From the NCBI GenBank assembly GCA_963785115.1, contig CAWATY010000009.1, positions 310,001 through 374,000 of the forward strand: a stretch of 64,000 nt of DNA. Reading direction: 5' to 3'. A model generated the notes under the pieces. It searched no databases. It was not told where the DNA came from and worked only from the letters and a program-made list of their open reading frames with translations. The DNA is from JACCWP01 sp963785115. Lineage in GTDB: Bacteria > Actinomycetota > Actinomycetes > Propionibacteriales > Nocardioidaceae. Below are positions 24,842 through 32,869 of this stretch, piece after piece (position 1 is the first letter of the stretch; each line of letters begins with the position of its first letter). A program made the translations under genes and the position numbers.

Positions 24842-26108
24842 CGCGTCGCCTCCCGGAGTCCGCACCGAGGCGTGCGGACGACTCGGGGTCAGTGTGGTCC
24901 GCGGCCAGGTCCGATCCAATCCGCCGCGCCGACGGGGGACGGATCGTCCACGCGAGCGCGGCCGCGAGCGCGCCGCCGCCGACCGGTACCCAGAATGCAG
25001 CCGACGCACCGGATGCGTCGATCACCGCGCCGGTGAGCGCGGCGCCCGGGGCGATGCCGAGGGCCAGCCCGGTGAACATCCAGGTCATGCCCTCGGTCAG
25101 CCGGCCGGTCGGCACGGCTTGTTCGACGAGCGCCACCGAGGCGATCAGCGTGGGCGCGATGGCGAGACCGGAGCACAGCAGCAGGACGGCCAGCAGGGCG
25201 GTCGAGTCGGCCAGCGTGGTCGTCGCCATGGTCAGCGCCAGGAGGAGGCTGCCGACCCGGAACCGTCGCATGGTCTGTCCGGGTCCGAGGCTGCCGACCG
25301 CGATCCCGGCGAGCATGCTGCCCACGGCCCACGTCGCGAGCAGCCAGCCCGCGTCGCCGCGGTTACCGTGCTCCTCGGCGAAGGCGACGGTGGCGACCTC
25401 CGCCCCGCCGAAGAACATCCCGAGTCCCGCAGAGGCCAACGCGAGCGGGCCGAGCACCCACCAGCCGAGCGGCGGCCGCGGTTCGGTCCGCTCGCTACCG
25501 ACCGCATGGTGGACGGGCGGGGCGGTCCGGCGCTGGATCGCCAGCAGCAGACCGCCGGTGACCCCGAAGGCCGCCGCTGCGCCGAGGCCGGCGACCGGGT
25601 GCACGATGGTCACGAGCGACGTGGCGAGCACCGGGCCCACGATGAACACCAGCTCGTCGACGACCGCCTCCAGCGCGAAGGCGGTCGGGAGCAGCGGTCG
25701 GTCACCGCGCAGGGTGTGCGCCCAGCGGGCCCGCACCAGGGATCCCCAGGGCGGGAAGCTCGCGCCGGCGAGTGCCGCCCCGGCGTACCAGGTCGCCCGG
25801 TGCCAGCCCAGCTCGACGCCGGTGCAGAGCAGGGCGATGCCGAGCACGAAGAGCACCAACGACGGCACGGCGATCCGCGCCTGCCCGAACCTGTCGACCA
25901 ACCGGCCGACCAGCGGCTGCCCGGCCGCCGCCGCGCAGATGTGCACGGCGGACACGACGCCCGCGGTCCCGTACGAGCCCGTCCGCGCCGACACCAGCAG
26001 CACGATGCCGAGACCGCTCATCGACATCGGAAGCCTGGCCAGCAGCCCGGCGCCGGAGAATGCCGCCGCGCCCGGGACGACCAGGATCCGGCGGTACGGG
26101 GCGAGCAC
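24834..26108 (-). CDS. MFS transporter, 12 TM
   Basis: A 424-residue major facilitator with about 12 hydrophobic segments and few other clues: 'VGRLVDRFGQARIAVPSLVLF' between TM2 and TM3 and 'GRLTEGMTWMFTGLALGIAPGAALTG' near the C-terminus. The GTG at 26108 gives the family-typical start 'LAPYRRILVVPGAAAFSGAGLLARLP'; a weak AAGTGGA lies upstream. It precedes sepH with an 8-bp overlap, so the two are co-transcribed. Substrate unknown. Earlier in-frame Met/Val codons would give an unlikely Arg/Pro-rich leader. Confidence 0.85.
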   Translation of the reverse strand: MLAPYRRILVVPGAAAFSGAGLLARLPMSMSGLGIVLLVSARTGSYGTAGVVSAVHICAAAAGQPLVGRLVDRFGQARIAVPSLVLFVLGIALLCTGVELGWHRATWYAGAALAGASFPPWGSLVRARWAHTLRGDRPLLPTAFALEAVVDELVFIVGPVLATSLVTIVHPVAGLGAAAAFGVTGGLLLAIQRRTAPPVHHAVGSERTEPRPPLGWWVLGPLALASAGLGMFFGGAEVATVAFAEEHGNRGDAGWLLATWAVGSMLAGIAVGSLGPGQTMRRFRVGSLLLALTMATTTLADSTALLAVLLLCSGLAIAPTLIASVALVEQAVPTGRLTEGMTWMFTGLALGIAPGAALTGAVIDASGASAAFWVPVGGGALAAALAWTIRPPSARRIGSDLAADHTDPESSARLGADSGRRRDA

Positions 26109-26174
26109 GGGGATTCCACTTCGGCTGCGAGGGCTGGGGGCGGGCGCCGTCAGCGTACGTGTCAGGCTCGGACC

Positions 26175-27320
26175 ATGGCAGCCAGGCACGTCTCGCCCTA
26201 CGACGCGCTGCTGCTTGTGTCCTTCGGCGGACCGGAGGGCCCGGACGACGTGCTGCCGTTCCTGCGGACGGTCACCGCCGGCCGCGACGTCCCCGACGAG
26301 CGGCTCGCCGAGGTGGGCGAGCACTACTACTCCCGGGGCGGTCGCAGCCCCATCAACGACCAGTGCCGGGCGCTGGTCGCAGCGATCCGGGCCGACCTCG
26401 CCGCCCACGGTGTCGAGCTGCCGGTCTACTGGGGCAACCGCAACTCCGCTCCGTGGCTCACCGATACGGTGGCCGCGATGTCCGCCGACGGCGTCCGCCG
26501 GGCCGCGTGCTTCGTCACCAGCGCGTACTCGTCGTACTCCGGCTGCCGGCAGTACCGCGAGAACCTGTTCGACGCCGTGGCCGGGACGCTGGAGGCGACC
26601 GGCAGCGCACCGCGGCTCGACCGGCTGCGGCACTACTTCGATCACCCCGGTTTCGTGCAGCCGTTCGTCGACGGCACGGTGGCCGCGCTCGCGTCGCTGC
26701 CGGACGGCGGGCGCGACGCGCGACTGGTGTTCGTCACCCACTCCGTCCCGGTGTCGATGGACGCCGCCAGTGGGCGCCACCCCGGTGACCCGCGGGGCGG
26801 TGCGTACACGCGCCAGCACGACGACGTCGCCCGCACGGTGAGCGAGCTGGTGGTCCAGCGCACCGGCCGGTGGCTCGAGCACGACCTGGTGTTCTGCTCC
26901 CGTTCGGGCCCGCCGCAGGTGCCGTGGCTCGAGCCGGACGTCAACGACCACCTCGAGGGTCTGGCCGCGAGCGGGGTGCGCTCCGTCGTGCTGGTGCCGA
27001 TCGGGTTCGTGTCCGACCACATGGAGGTCGTGCACGACCTCGACACCGAGGCCCGGGACACGGCCGAGCGGTTGGGCCTGGCCTTCGCCCGTGTCCCGAC
27101 GCCCGGCGTCGACCCGCGGTTCGTGGCACTCGTCCGCGACCTGGTGGTCGAGCGTTCCGCCGCCGAGCGCGGCGACGACCCGGCCCGAGCGCACCTGGGC
27201 GGGTGCGGGCCTGGCTGGGACGTGTGTCCGGCCGGCTGCTGTGCCAACCCACGTGCCGCGGACCGACCTGCCCTGTGCGGCGACGACTCGCCCGACCCGC
27301 TGGTCCGGGTCGCCCGATGA
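26175..27320 (+). CDS. cpfC: Ferrochelatase (coproporphyrin III ferrochelatase type)
   Basis: A 381-residue enzyme that inserts Fe(II) into the porphyrin; Gram-positive members act on coproporphyrin III. The catalytic His lies in 'VFVTHSVPVSMD' and the metal-site Glu in 'PIGFVSDHMEVVHDLDTE'. The C-terminus has a cysteine cluster ('GCGPGWDVCPAGCCANP', then 'ALCG') matching the [2Fe-2S] ligands known in actinobacterial ferrochelatases. CAGGCT ends 6 nt before the ATG, so it is probably leaderless. It overlaps the next gene by ATGA. hemH is the alternative symbol. Confidence 0.95.
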   Translation: MAARHVSPYDALLLVSFGGPEGPDDVLPFLRTVTAGRDVPDERLAEVGEHYYSRGGRSPINDQCRALVAAIRADLAAHGVELPVYWGNRNSAPWLTDTVAAMSADGVRRAACFVTSAYSSYSGCRQYRENLFDAVAGTLEATGSAPRLDRLRHYFDHPGFVQPFVDGTVAALASLPDGGRDARLVFVTHSVPVSMDAASGRHPGDPRGGAYTRQHDDVARTVSELVVQRTGRWLEHDLVFCSRSGPPQVPWLEPDVNDHLEGLAASGVRSVVLVPIGFVSDHMEVVHDLDTEARDTAERLGLAFARVPTPGVDPRFVALVRDLVVERSAAERGDDPARAHLGGCGPGWDVCPAGCCANPRAADRPALCGDDSPDPLVRVAR

Positions 27321-28153
27321 GCAGCGTGAGCGGTGTGCCGAACGAGCACCGTGCCCTGCACGACCTCGCCGTCGAGGCGGCGACCGAGGCCGCCCGCTGG
27401 GTCGCCGAGCGCCGGCCCGGCGGACGGGTGACCGTGGCGGCGACCAAGTCCAGCCCGACCGACGTCGTCACGGACTTCGACACCGGCGCCGAACGACTGC
27501 TGCGGCACCACCTGCTCGGCGCGCGCCCGGACGACGGGATCCTCGGCGAGGAGGGCGCGAGCGTCGACTCGGCGAGCGGGGTGGTGTGGGTCGTCGACCC
27601 GATCGACGGCACCGTGAACTTCGTCTACGACCATCCCGGCTACGCCGTGTCGGTCGCCGCGCAGGTCGAGGGCGAGACCGTGGCGGGAGCGGTCGTCGAC
27701 ATCCGCACCCGCACCACCTTCTCGGCCGTCCGCGGTGGCGGGGCGGTGGTGCGCGGCTCCGACGGCTCCGACGGCTCCGCGCCCACGACGCTGCAGGTCC
27801 CCGAGCCGCCCCACCTGGAGCAGGCCCTGGTCGCGACCGGGTTCGGCTACGACACCGACCTGCGGGTCGCGCAGGCCCGGGCAGTCGCCGGGCTGCTGGC
27901 CGAGGTCCGCGACATCCGTCGCGTCGGTGCGGCGTCGCTCGACCTGTGCATGGTCGCCACCGGCCAGGTCGACGCGTACCTCGAGCAGGGACTCAACCGC
28001 TGGGACATCGCGGCCGGGACCCTGGTCGCCGAGGAGGCTGGGGCGCTGGTGACCGATCTGGAGGGTGGTCCGCCGTCGCAGCGGATGACGTTGGCCGCCG
28101 CCCCGGGGCTGCACGAACCGCTGCGCGCCCTCGCGGTGCGCTGCGGGTTCTGA
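27317..28153 (+). CDS. suhB: Inositol monophosphatase family protein (SuhB-like)
   Basis: A 278-residue Mg2+-dependent phosphatase. The three family motifs are present: 'GEEG', 'DPIDGTVNF' at residues 94-102 and 'NRWDIAAGTLVAEEAGA' near 225. It dephosphorylates inositol phosphates or related sugar phosphates; M. tuberculosis Rv2701c is the likely counterpart by neighbourhood. A small in-frame 'GSDGSDGS' 9-bp repeat interrupts the middle (about residue 149). Translationally coupled to ferrochelatase by a 4-bp overlap. Confidence 0.9.
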   Translation: MSSVSGVPNEHRALHDLAVEAATEAARWVAERRPGGRVTVAATKSSPTDVVTDFDTGAERLLRHHLLGARPDDGILGEEGASVDSASGVVWVVDPIDGTVNFVYDHPGYAVSVAAQVEGETVAGAVVDIRTRTTFSAVRGGGAVVRGSDGSDGSAPTTLQVPEPPHLEQALVATGFGYDTDLRVAQARAVAGLLAEVRDIRRVGAASLDLCMVATGQVDAYLEQGLNRWDIAAGTLVAEEAGALVTDLEGGPPSQRMTLAAAPGLHEPLRALAVRCGF

Positions 28154-28457
28154 CCGGCCAGGGGGACCGCTGGGAATAGCCGGCGTCGGTTTCCTGTTGG
28201 GCGCGGCGCGAGGAGTATCGGTGGGCACCAGGGCTGCGGGAGGGCCCGGGGGCAGGTGCCGACTGGTGCCGCGTGTGTCGGGGATCGCACCGGACAGGCG
28301 TCCTGGGGACGTGTCAAAGGGGCGGCCATGAGGCACAATCGGCGCCCCCGGGAGTTCCCCGGCCCTCGTGCGGGTGGCCCACCACCATCCCGAGACCACG
28401 AGCAGCGCCCCACATCAACGCCCTACCGACGCACGAGCACGAGGATTCGGCACTGAG
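28154..28457 (+). other. 304-bp intergenic region before the DUF4193 gene
   Basis: No open frame here looks coding. A weak promoter may be GTGTCA (28311-28316), 17 bp, CACAAT (28334-28339), which would give a leader of about 110 nt. The stretch 28230-28300 is very GC-rich with local hairpins, but I see no U-tract terminator and no recognisable riboswitch. Confidence 0.4.
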
Positions 28458-28760
28458 ATGGCCACCGATTACGACGCCCCACGCAAGACCGACGACAGCG
28501 ACAGCGCCGAGGACAGCATCGAGGAGCTGAAGTCACGGCGTCACGACAAGAACTCCGGCAAGGTCGACGAGGACGAGGTCGAGGCCGCGGAGTCGTTCGA
28601 GCTGCCCGGTGCCGACCTGTCGCACGAGGAGCTTGCCGTCCAGGTGCTGCCGCGGCAGTCCGACGAGTTCACGTGCTCGTCGTGCTTCCTGGTGCACCAC
28701 CGCAGCCAGCTCGCCGGCGAGCGCAAGGGGCGCCCGATCTGCCGCGACTGCGCGGCCTGA
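28458..28760 (+). CDS. DUF4193 family zinc-ribbon protein
   Basis: A 100-residue protein whose sequence is near-identical in style to the actinobacterial DUF4193 family: 'MATDYDAPRKTDDSDSAEDSIEELKSR' acidic N-terminus, 'ESFELPGADLSHEELAVQVLP' and a C-terminal zinc ribbon 'DEFTCSSCFLVHHRSQLA' with 'ICRDCAA'. M. tuberculosis Rv2699c is the apparent counterpart. Small size and zinc ribbon suggest an RNA-polymerase or ribosome partner, but no function is established to my knowledge. The stop codon lies inside the first unit of a 12-bp repeat. Confidence 0.9.
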   Translation: MATDYDAPRKTDDSDSAEDSIEELKSRRHDKNSGKVDEDEVEAAESFELPGADLSHEELAVQVLPRQSDEFTCSSCFLVHHRSQLAGERKGRPICRDCAA

Positions 28761-28789
28761 CCGACGGCCTGACCGACAGCCTGGCCGAC
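28754..28789. repeat. 12-bp tandem repeat starting at the DUF4193 stop codon
   Basis: GGCCTGACCGAC is present twice exactly (28754-28765, 28766-28777), followed by AGCCTGGCCGAC (28778-28789) and a decayed fourth copy. The first unit contains the TGA stop codon. The array fills most of the 42-bp convergent gap before the DUF4235 gene. Confidence 0.65.
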
Positions 28790-28802
28790 AGCCGGCTGAC
28801 GA

Positions 28803-29207
28803 TCAGTCCTCGAGCGGGTCCATTCCCGGGGGCAGGTCGCCGGTCGAACGCACCCAGTACTCCGCGGTCTTGCGGCTGATCACGACCTTGGTGAGCTCCG
28901 CCGTCACCCCGGACAGCAGCGCCCACGCGATGGCCTCCGCGGCCTTGACGTCGGGGTGCTCGGGATCGTTGGGCGCCTTCTTGCGGGTCGCCAGCCGCCA
29001 GGTTGTCTCGGTCAGCCGCAGCGCGATCACGCCGGCCAGCACCGTCGAGCCCTTGCTGTAGACCTTCCAGAGCCGCTTGCCGCGCTTCTTCTTGGTCGGC
29101 TCCGCGCCCACCGCCTCGGCGGTGGCGATCGGGTCGTCGGACCGCTCGATCAGCTCGGCCCGCTTGTCGGACTTCTTGCTCCGCGCCACCTGGCTATCGT
29201 GCCTCAT
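28803..29207 (-). CDS. DUF4235 domain membrane protein
   Basis: A 134-residue protein. A charged Lys/Arg/Glu-rich N-terminus (1-48) is followed by the DUF4235 core: 'LWKVYSKGSTVLAGVIALRLTETTWRLATRKK' and 'AAEAIAWALLSGVTAELTKVVISRKTAEYW', two probable membrane-associated helices. Function unknown. It overlaps the end of DUF3093 by 14 bp; a GTG at 29189 would remove the overlap. The N-terminal extension is longer than I expect for this family. Confidence 0.8.
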   Translation of the reverse strand: MRHDSQVARSKKSDKRAELIERSDDPIATAEAVGAEPTKKKRGKRLWKVYSKGSTVLAGVIALRLTETTWRLATRKKAPNDPEHPDVKAAEAIAWALLSGVTAELTKVVISRKTAEYWVRSTGDLPPGMDPLED

Positions 29208-29682
29208 CCCACCCGGCGGCGCCGCGGGCGGTGCGCACCGCCGCCACGAGGCGCTGCGGGTCGCGGGCCGACACCAACCAGTACGGCGTCGGGTCGGCGG
29301 GATCGCGGATGTCCACCCGCAGGGCGGTCGCGACGTACGGCCGGGTCAGCAGGAACGCGTTGGCATCGGCGTCGACGCCCCGCAGCCGCCGGGTCTGCTC
29401 GACGTCCAGGGCCGACACCTCCCCGCACATCCCGACCGGGACGTGCGCTCGGCCGGCGACGACCTCGCCGTCGCGCACGCCCACCAGCACCCGACCGGTC
29501 GCCACCAGCGCGCCGCCGACACAGGCCGCCGCCGCGGCGGCGCCCAGCAGCGCCACCCATGACGGCAGGGCGACGGCCAGCACCGCCCACCAGGCCGCGA
29601 CGGCGACCGCGCCGAGTGCCCACCAAGACGCTGGCGCTCGCAACCGCTCCAGCTGAGCAGTGGCCGGCTCGTTGTCAGGCAC
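29194..29682 (-). CDS. DUF3093 domain membrane protein
   Basis: A 162-residue protein with two adjacent TM helices (about 20-62, 'WWALGAVAVAAWWAVLAVALPSWVALLGAAAAAACVGGALV') and a cytoplasmic beta-rich domain ending 'PTPYWLVSARDPQRLVAAVRTARG'. This matches DUF3093, the Rv2698 family that sits divergently next to dut in many actinobacteria. The GTG at 29682 is set by TAGTCT ending 6 nt upstream. Function unknown. Confidence 0.85.
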   Translation of the reverse strand: MPDNEPATAQLERLRAPASWWALGAVAVAAWWAVLAVALPSWVALLGAAAAAACVGGALVATGRVLVGVRDGEVVAGRAHVPVGMCGEVSALDVEQTRRLRGVDADANAFLLTRPYVATALRVDIRDPADPTPYWLVSARDPQRLVAAVRTARGAAGWDEAR

Positions 29683-29688
29683 GCCGAC

Positions 29689-29698
29689 AGACTAGGGT
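29689..29698. promoter_or_regulatory. Overlapping back-to-back -10 boxes for DUF3093 and dut
   Basis: The divergent gap is only 23 bp. TAGTCT on the minus strand (29694-29689) ends 6 nt before the DUF3093 GTG, and TAGGGT on the plus strand (29693-29698) ends 7 nt before the dut GTG. The two boxes share two base pairs. Both transcripts would be leaderless, and the two genes are likely to compete for polymerase. Confidence 0.6.
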
Positions 29699-29705
29699 CG
29701 CGGCC

Positions 29706-30419
29706 GTGGTCGAGACGCCCCACGGGACCCCGCACGACACACGCCGGGCGCCCGGTCCGGCAGGGACCACCGAGGTGCTGGTCACCCGGCTGGACCCGGG
29801 GATCCCGCTCCCGGCCTATGCGCACCCGCAGGACGCCGGCGCCGACCTGGTCACGGCCGTCGACGTGGACCTGATGCCGGGCGAACGGGCGGTCGTGCCC
29901 ACGGGCATCGCGATCGCGCTGCCGCCGGGGTTCGTCGCCTTCGTGCATCCGCGCTCGGGGCTGGCGGCCAGGTCCGGGCTGTCCATCGTCAACGCCCCCG
30001 GCACCATCGACGCGGGCTACCGCGGCGAGGTGAAGATCTGTCTGGTCAACCTCGACCCGCGCGACCCCGTCCGGCTCAGCCGCGGCGACCGGGTGGCTCA
30101 GCTGGTCGTGCAGCGGGTCGAGACCGCCGCCTTCGTCGAGGTCGAGCGGTTGCCCGAGTCGGTGCGCGGTGCCGGGGGCTACGGTTCGACCGGGGGCTTC
30201 ACCGGCGCTGACGTCGCCGTTCACCGCCCTGATCACCCCGCCGACCATCCCGCCGACCACCCTGCCGATCATCCCGCCGACCATCCCGCCGACCATCCCG
30301 CCGACCATCCCGCCGACCATCCCGCCGACCATCCCGCCGACCATCCCGCCGACCATCCCGCCGGCCATCCCGCCGGCCATCCCGCCGATCATCCCGCCCG
30401 CACCGGAAAGGACGTGTGA
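29706..30419 (+). CDS. dut: dUTP diphosphatase with a DHPA-repeat C-terminal extension
   Basis: A 237-residue trimeric-type dUTPase that hydrolyses dUTP to dUMP and PPi. Motifs in order: 'AHPQDAGADLVTA' (I), 'PRSGLAARSG' (II), 'NAPGTIDAGYRGEVKI' (III), 'RGDRVAQLVVQ' (IV) and 'GAGGYGSTGGF' (V, closing the active site). The enzyme proper ends near residue 170. Residues 176-231 are 14 four-residue units (11 DHPA, then GHPA, GHPA, DHPA), ending RTGKDV. Usual dUTPases are about 150 residues. The tail follows motif V directly, so it could affect trimer closure or bind metal. Start GTG is supported by the leaderless -10. The next gene begins directly after the stop codon. Confidence 0.92.
   Translation: MVETPHGTPHDTRRAPGPAGTTEVLVTRLDPGIPLPAYAHPQDAGADLVTAVDVDLMPGERAVVPTGIAIALPPGFVAFVHPRSGLAARSGLSIVNAPGTIDAGYRGEVKICLVNLDPRDPVRLSRGDRVAQLVVQRVETAAFVEVERLPESVRGAGGYGSTGGFTGADVAVHRPDHPADHPADHPADHPADHPADHPADHPADHPADHPADHPADHPAGHPAGHPADHPARTGKDV
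30231..30398 (+). repeat. 14 x 12-bp tandem repeat in the 3' end of dut
   Basis: Fourteen contiguous 12-bp units based on GACCATCCCGCC. Units 5-11 are identical; the edge units carry single changes (GAT, CAC, CCT, GGC). The array is in frame and encodes (D/G)HPA. Identical central copies and diverged edges are the mark of recent slippage or unequal exchange. Confidence 0.95.
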
Positions 30420-31070
30420 ATGCTCGGCCGCCGCAAGCGCAGGAGCCCGGACGGCGACGAGCCCGACGAGGGCGCCGAGTCGGCCGTCGAGTCCCGGCGT
30501 GGGCCGTGGGACGTCGCCGACGTTCCCGACGACGGCCTCACCCGGGTCGACCTCGGGTCGCTCCAGGTCGCGCCGCCGGAGGGCGTGGAGCTGCGGCTGC
30601 AGGCCGACCAGACCACCGGCACCGTGAGCTCGGTGCTGCTGGCCGCGCCCGACGGCGCGGTGGAGCTGCGGCCGTTCGCCGCCCCCAAGTCGGGCGGGAT
30701 GTGGGACGAGGTGCGGCGCGAGATCGTCGCCGAGGCGGCCAAGCAGGGCGGGACGGCCACGGCCAGCGACGGTGAGCACGGTCCCGAGCTGGTCCTGCAG
30801 GTTCCGGTCCGGACCCAGGACGGCAAGAGCGTCCGGCAGCTGTCCCGGATCGTCGGGGTGGAGGGGCCGCGGTGGTTCCTGCGTGGCACGTTCCTGGGCC
30901 GGGCGGCCTCCGCCCCCGACTCCGACGGGGTGCTGGAGCGGGCGTTCCGCGACGTCGTGGTGGTGCGCGGGCAGCAGGCGATGCCCCCGCGCGACATGCT
31001 CCCGTTGCGGCTGCCGCCCGACGCCCAGCTGCACCAGCCGACCGGCCGTCCGGGGGACGACCCGGCGTAG
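30420..31070 (+). CDS. DUF3710 domain protein
   Basis: A 216-residue soluble protein: 'PWDVADVPDDGLTRVDLGSLQVAPPEGVELRLQAD', 'AFAAPKSGGMWDEVRREIVAEAAKQGG' (approximate), 'GVEGPRWFLRGTFLGRAA' and 'FRDVVVVRGQQAMPPRDMLPLRLP' fit DUF3710, the family of M. tuberculosis Rv2696c. The ATG follows the dut stop codon directly (TGAATG), and its Shine-Dalgarno GGAAAGGA lies inside the end of dut, so the two are coupled. No enzymatic motif is visible; function unknown. Confidence 0.88.
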   Translation: MLGRRKRRSPDGDEPDEGAESAVESRRGPWDVADVPDDGLTRVDLGSLQVAPPEGVELRLQADQTTGTVSSVLLAAPDGAVELRPFAAPKSGGMWDEVRREIVAEAAKQGGTATASDGEHGPELVLQVPVRTQDGKSVRQLSRIVGVEGPRWFLRGTFLGRAASAPDSDGVLERAFRDVVVVRGQQAMPPRDMLPLRLPPDAQLHQPTGRPGDDPA

Positions 31071-31079
31071 TCTGGAGTC

Positions 31080-31481
31080 ATGACGACCACCAGTACGCCG
31101 GGGACCTCGTCCGGTCCGCGGAAGCGCGGGCTGCTCGGCCGCATGCTCGGCGGGCTGACCGAAGGGCCTGGCAAGATGGAGGCCGAGGAGCTGCAGCGCG
31201 ACTCGCGCAAGGCCGGCTGCACGCCGATCGCGAGCCACGGTGACCGCGACGTCGTCACGCTGCACGGGTCCCTCACCACCGTCACGCTGCGCCCGCGCGG
31301 CGGGGTGCTGGCGCTCGAGGCCGAGATCTACGACGGCACCGGCAGCGTCACGTTGGTCTGGCTCGGTCGTCGGCAGATCGCGGGCGTCGGGCCGGGGCGG
31401 CAGCTGACCGTGCAGGGCCGGCTGGCCTGCAGTGACGGCCGCCGGCTGATGTACAACCCGCGCTACGAGCTGGCGGCGTGA
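31080..31481 (+). CDS. OB-fold nucleic-acid-binding protein
   Basis: A 133-residue protein whose C-terminal 80 residues form an OB-fold: 'VTLHGSLTTVTLRPRGGVLALEAEIYDGTGSVTLVWLGRRQIAGVGPGRQLTVQGRL', related to the tRNA-anticodon/RecG-type OB domains. It is probably the counterpart of Rv2694c. The -10 TAGTCT (31068-31073) overlaps the DUF3710 stop codon and ends 6 nt before the ATG, so it may have its own leaderless transcript. Overlaps the next gene by 4 bp (GTGA). Confidence 0.85.
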   Translation: MTTTSTPGTSSGPRKRGLLGRMLGGLTEGPGKMEAEELQRDSRKAGCTPIASHGDRDVVTLHGSLTTVTLRPRGGVLALEAEIYDGTGSVTLVWLGRRQIAGVGPGRQLTVQGRLACSDGRRLMYNPRYELAA

Positions 31482-32188
31482 CAGAGGGCTCCGCCGCAGC
31501 CCGCTCATCGACGGCGCCGACGTACGAGACCGTCGAACAGCTCGTCCGCGGCCAGTTGGCGACCGCCCTGGGCGGTCGCCGCGGCATGGTCGAGGGCGCC
31601 GTTCCCACCGCCGGGTTCACCGTCACCTGGATCACCACTCGCGACCTGCAGCTCGCGCTCGGGCTCGGGGCCGGCTTCGCCGTGCTGCTGCTCGTCGTCC
31701 GGCTGCTGCAGCGGCAGACCGTGCAGTTCGTCTTCAACAGCCTGGTGGGCATCGGGATCGCGGCACTGTTCGCCCTGCGCAGCGGCGAGGCGCAGGACGC
31801 CTTCCTGCCCGGCATCCTCTACAACGCGGTCTACGCCGTCGTGCTGACCGGGTCGGTGCTGGTCCGCTGGCCGCTGATCGGGTTCGTCATCGGCAGCGTC
31901 ACCGGTGACGCGACCGCGTGGCGCGCTCGCCCCGAGCTGGTGCGGCTGTGCAGCCGGCTGACCCTGCTGCTCGCGCTGCCCTGCGCGCTGCGCGTCGTCG
32001 TGCAGTACCCGCTGTGGCTCGGCGGCGAGGACATGGTGGGCTGGCTCGGCACCGCGAAGATCGCCATGGGGTGGCCGTTGCAGATCGCCATGCTGGCCAC
32101 GATGGTGTGGCTGCTCGGCCGCAACAGCACGCCGCTCGAGCGGCCCGCCGCCGGACCGGTCGCGGGCGAGGCCGGGGCGACGAGCTAG
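31478..32188 (+). CDS. DUF3159 family membrane protein
   Basis: A 236-residue integral membrane protein with about five TM helices between residues 50 and 220 and a short soluble N-terminus. 'TRDLQLALGLGAGFAVLLLVVRLLQRQTVQFVFNSLVGIGIAALFALRSGEAQDAFLPGILYN' and 'SVTGDATAWRARPELVRLCSRLTLLLALPCALRVVVQYPLW' match DUF3159 (Rv2693c-like). Function unknown. It overlaps the convergent TrkA gene by 4 bp and the OB-fold gene by 4 bp. Confidence 0.86.
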   Translation: MTEGSAAARSSTAPTYETVEQLVRGQLATALGGRRGMVEGAVPTAGFTVTWITTRDLQLALGLGAGFAVLLLVVRLLQRQTVQFVFNSLVGIGIAALFALRSGEAQDAFLPGILYNAVYAVVLTGSVLVRWPLIGFVIGSVTGDATAWRARPELVRLCSRLTLLLALPCALRVVVQYPLWLGGEDMVGWLGTAKIAMGWPLQIAMLATMVWLLGRNSTPLERPAAGPVAGEAGATS

Positions 32189-32868
32189 GACTTGGGCGGT
32201 GTGGGGTGCTCGTGCGGTGCGAGCAGCCGGCCGATCTCGTCCTCCTGCTCCTCGGCCGCGACGAGAAGCAGCTCGTCGCCCGCCTCCAGCGACCGGTCGG
32301 GCTCGGGCAGGTTGATCCCTCCGTCGCGCAGGATGGCGACCAGCGCGACATCGACCGGCCAGTGCACGTCGCGGACCAGGCGGCCGACGAACGGCGAGTC
32401 GTCGGGCAGCGTGAGCTCGACCAGGTTGGCGTTGCCGCGGCGGAAGGTGAACAAGCGGACAAGGTCGCCGACAGACACCGCTTCCTCGACCAGGGCCGAG
32501 AGCAGCCGCGGTGTCGAGACCAGCACGTCGACCCCCCACGACTCGCTGAACAGCCACTCGTTGGCCGGGTGATTGACCCGGGCGACCGTGCGGGGGACGG
32601 CGAACTCGGTCTTGGCGAGCAGCGCGATCACCAGGTTGGCCTTGTCGTCGCCGGTGGCGGCCACCACCACCTGGCAGCGCTGCAGTCCGGCCTCCTCCAG
32701 CGACGACAGCTCGCACGCGTCGGCCAGCAGCCACTCCGCATCGGGGACGGACTGCGCGCGGATCGCGCGCGGGTCCTTGTCGACCAGCAGCACCTCGTGG
32801 CCGTTGTGCAGCAGCTCGCTTGCCACCGAGCGCCCCACGGCACCGGCACCCGCGATCGCGACTCGCAT
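32185..32868 (-). CDS. ceoC: TrkA-family K+ uptake regulator (CeoC-like)
   Basis: A 227-residue RCK-type protein. The Rossmann N-domain 'VAIAGAGAVGRSVASELLHNGHEVLLVDKD' (about 3-32) binds NAD(H), and the C-terminal TrkA-C domain (about 140-215) binds a second ligand. It controls a Trk/Ktr K+ channel subunit that is not in this window. The start is 1 bp after the upstream ceoB stop codon. M. tuberculosis has the same pair as ceoB/ceoC (Rv2691/Rv2692). Confidence 0.9.
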   Translation of the reverse strand: MRVAIAGAGAVGRSVASELLHNGHEVLLVDKDPRAIRAQSVPDAEWLLADACELSSLEEAGLQRCQVVVAATGDDKANLVIALLAKTEFAVPRTVARVNHPANEWLFSESWGVDVLVSTPRLLSALVEEAVSVGDLVRLFTFRRGNANLVELTLPDDSPFVGRLVRDVHWPVDVALVAILRDGGINLPEPDRSLEAGDELLLVAAEEQEDEIGRLLAPHEHPTPPKS

Positions 32869-32869
32869 G

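Noticed and set aside
28154..28457. A riboswitch or small RNA in the 304-bp gap
   Set aside because: No conserved motif, clear terminator or promoter pair could be recognised; only GC-rich local pairing.
30231..30398. CRISPR array
   Set aside because: The repeat is 12 bp with no spacers and translates as a protein tail; no cas genes.
30169..30627. Plus-strand frame across the dut repeat reading PPTIPPTIPP, a proline-rich protein
   Set aside because: It is a shifted frame of the same 12-bp array; the dUTPase motifs fix the true frame.
29346..31508. Long minus-strand open frame over the dut repeat reading GGMVGGM..., resembling a glycine-rich or collagen-like protein
   Set aside because: It is the antisense of the DHPA array and of well-supported plus-strand genes (dut, DUF3710, OB-fold); its ends have no family match or normal composition.
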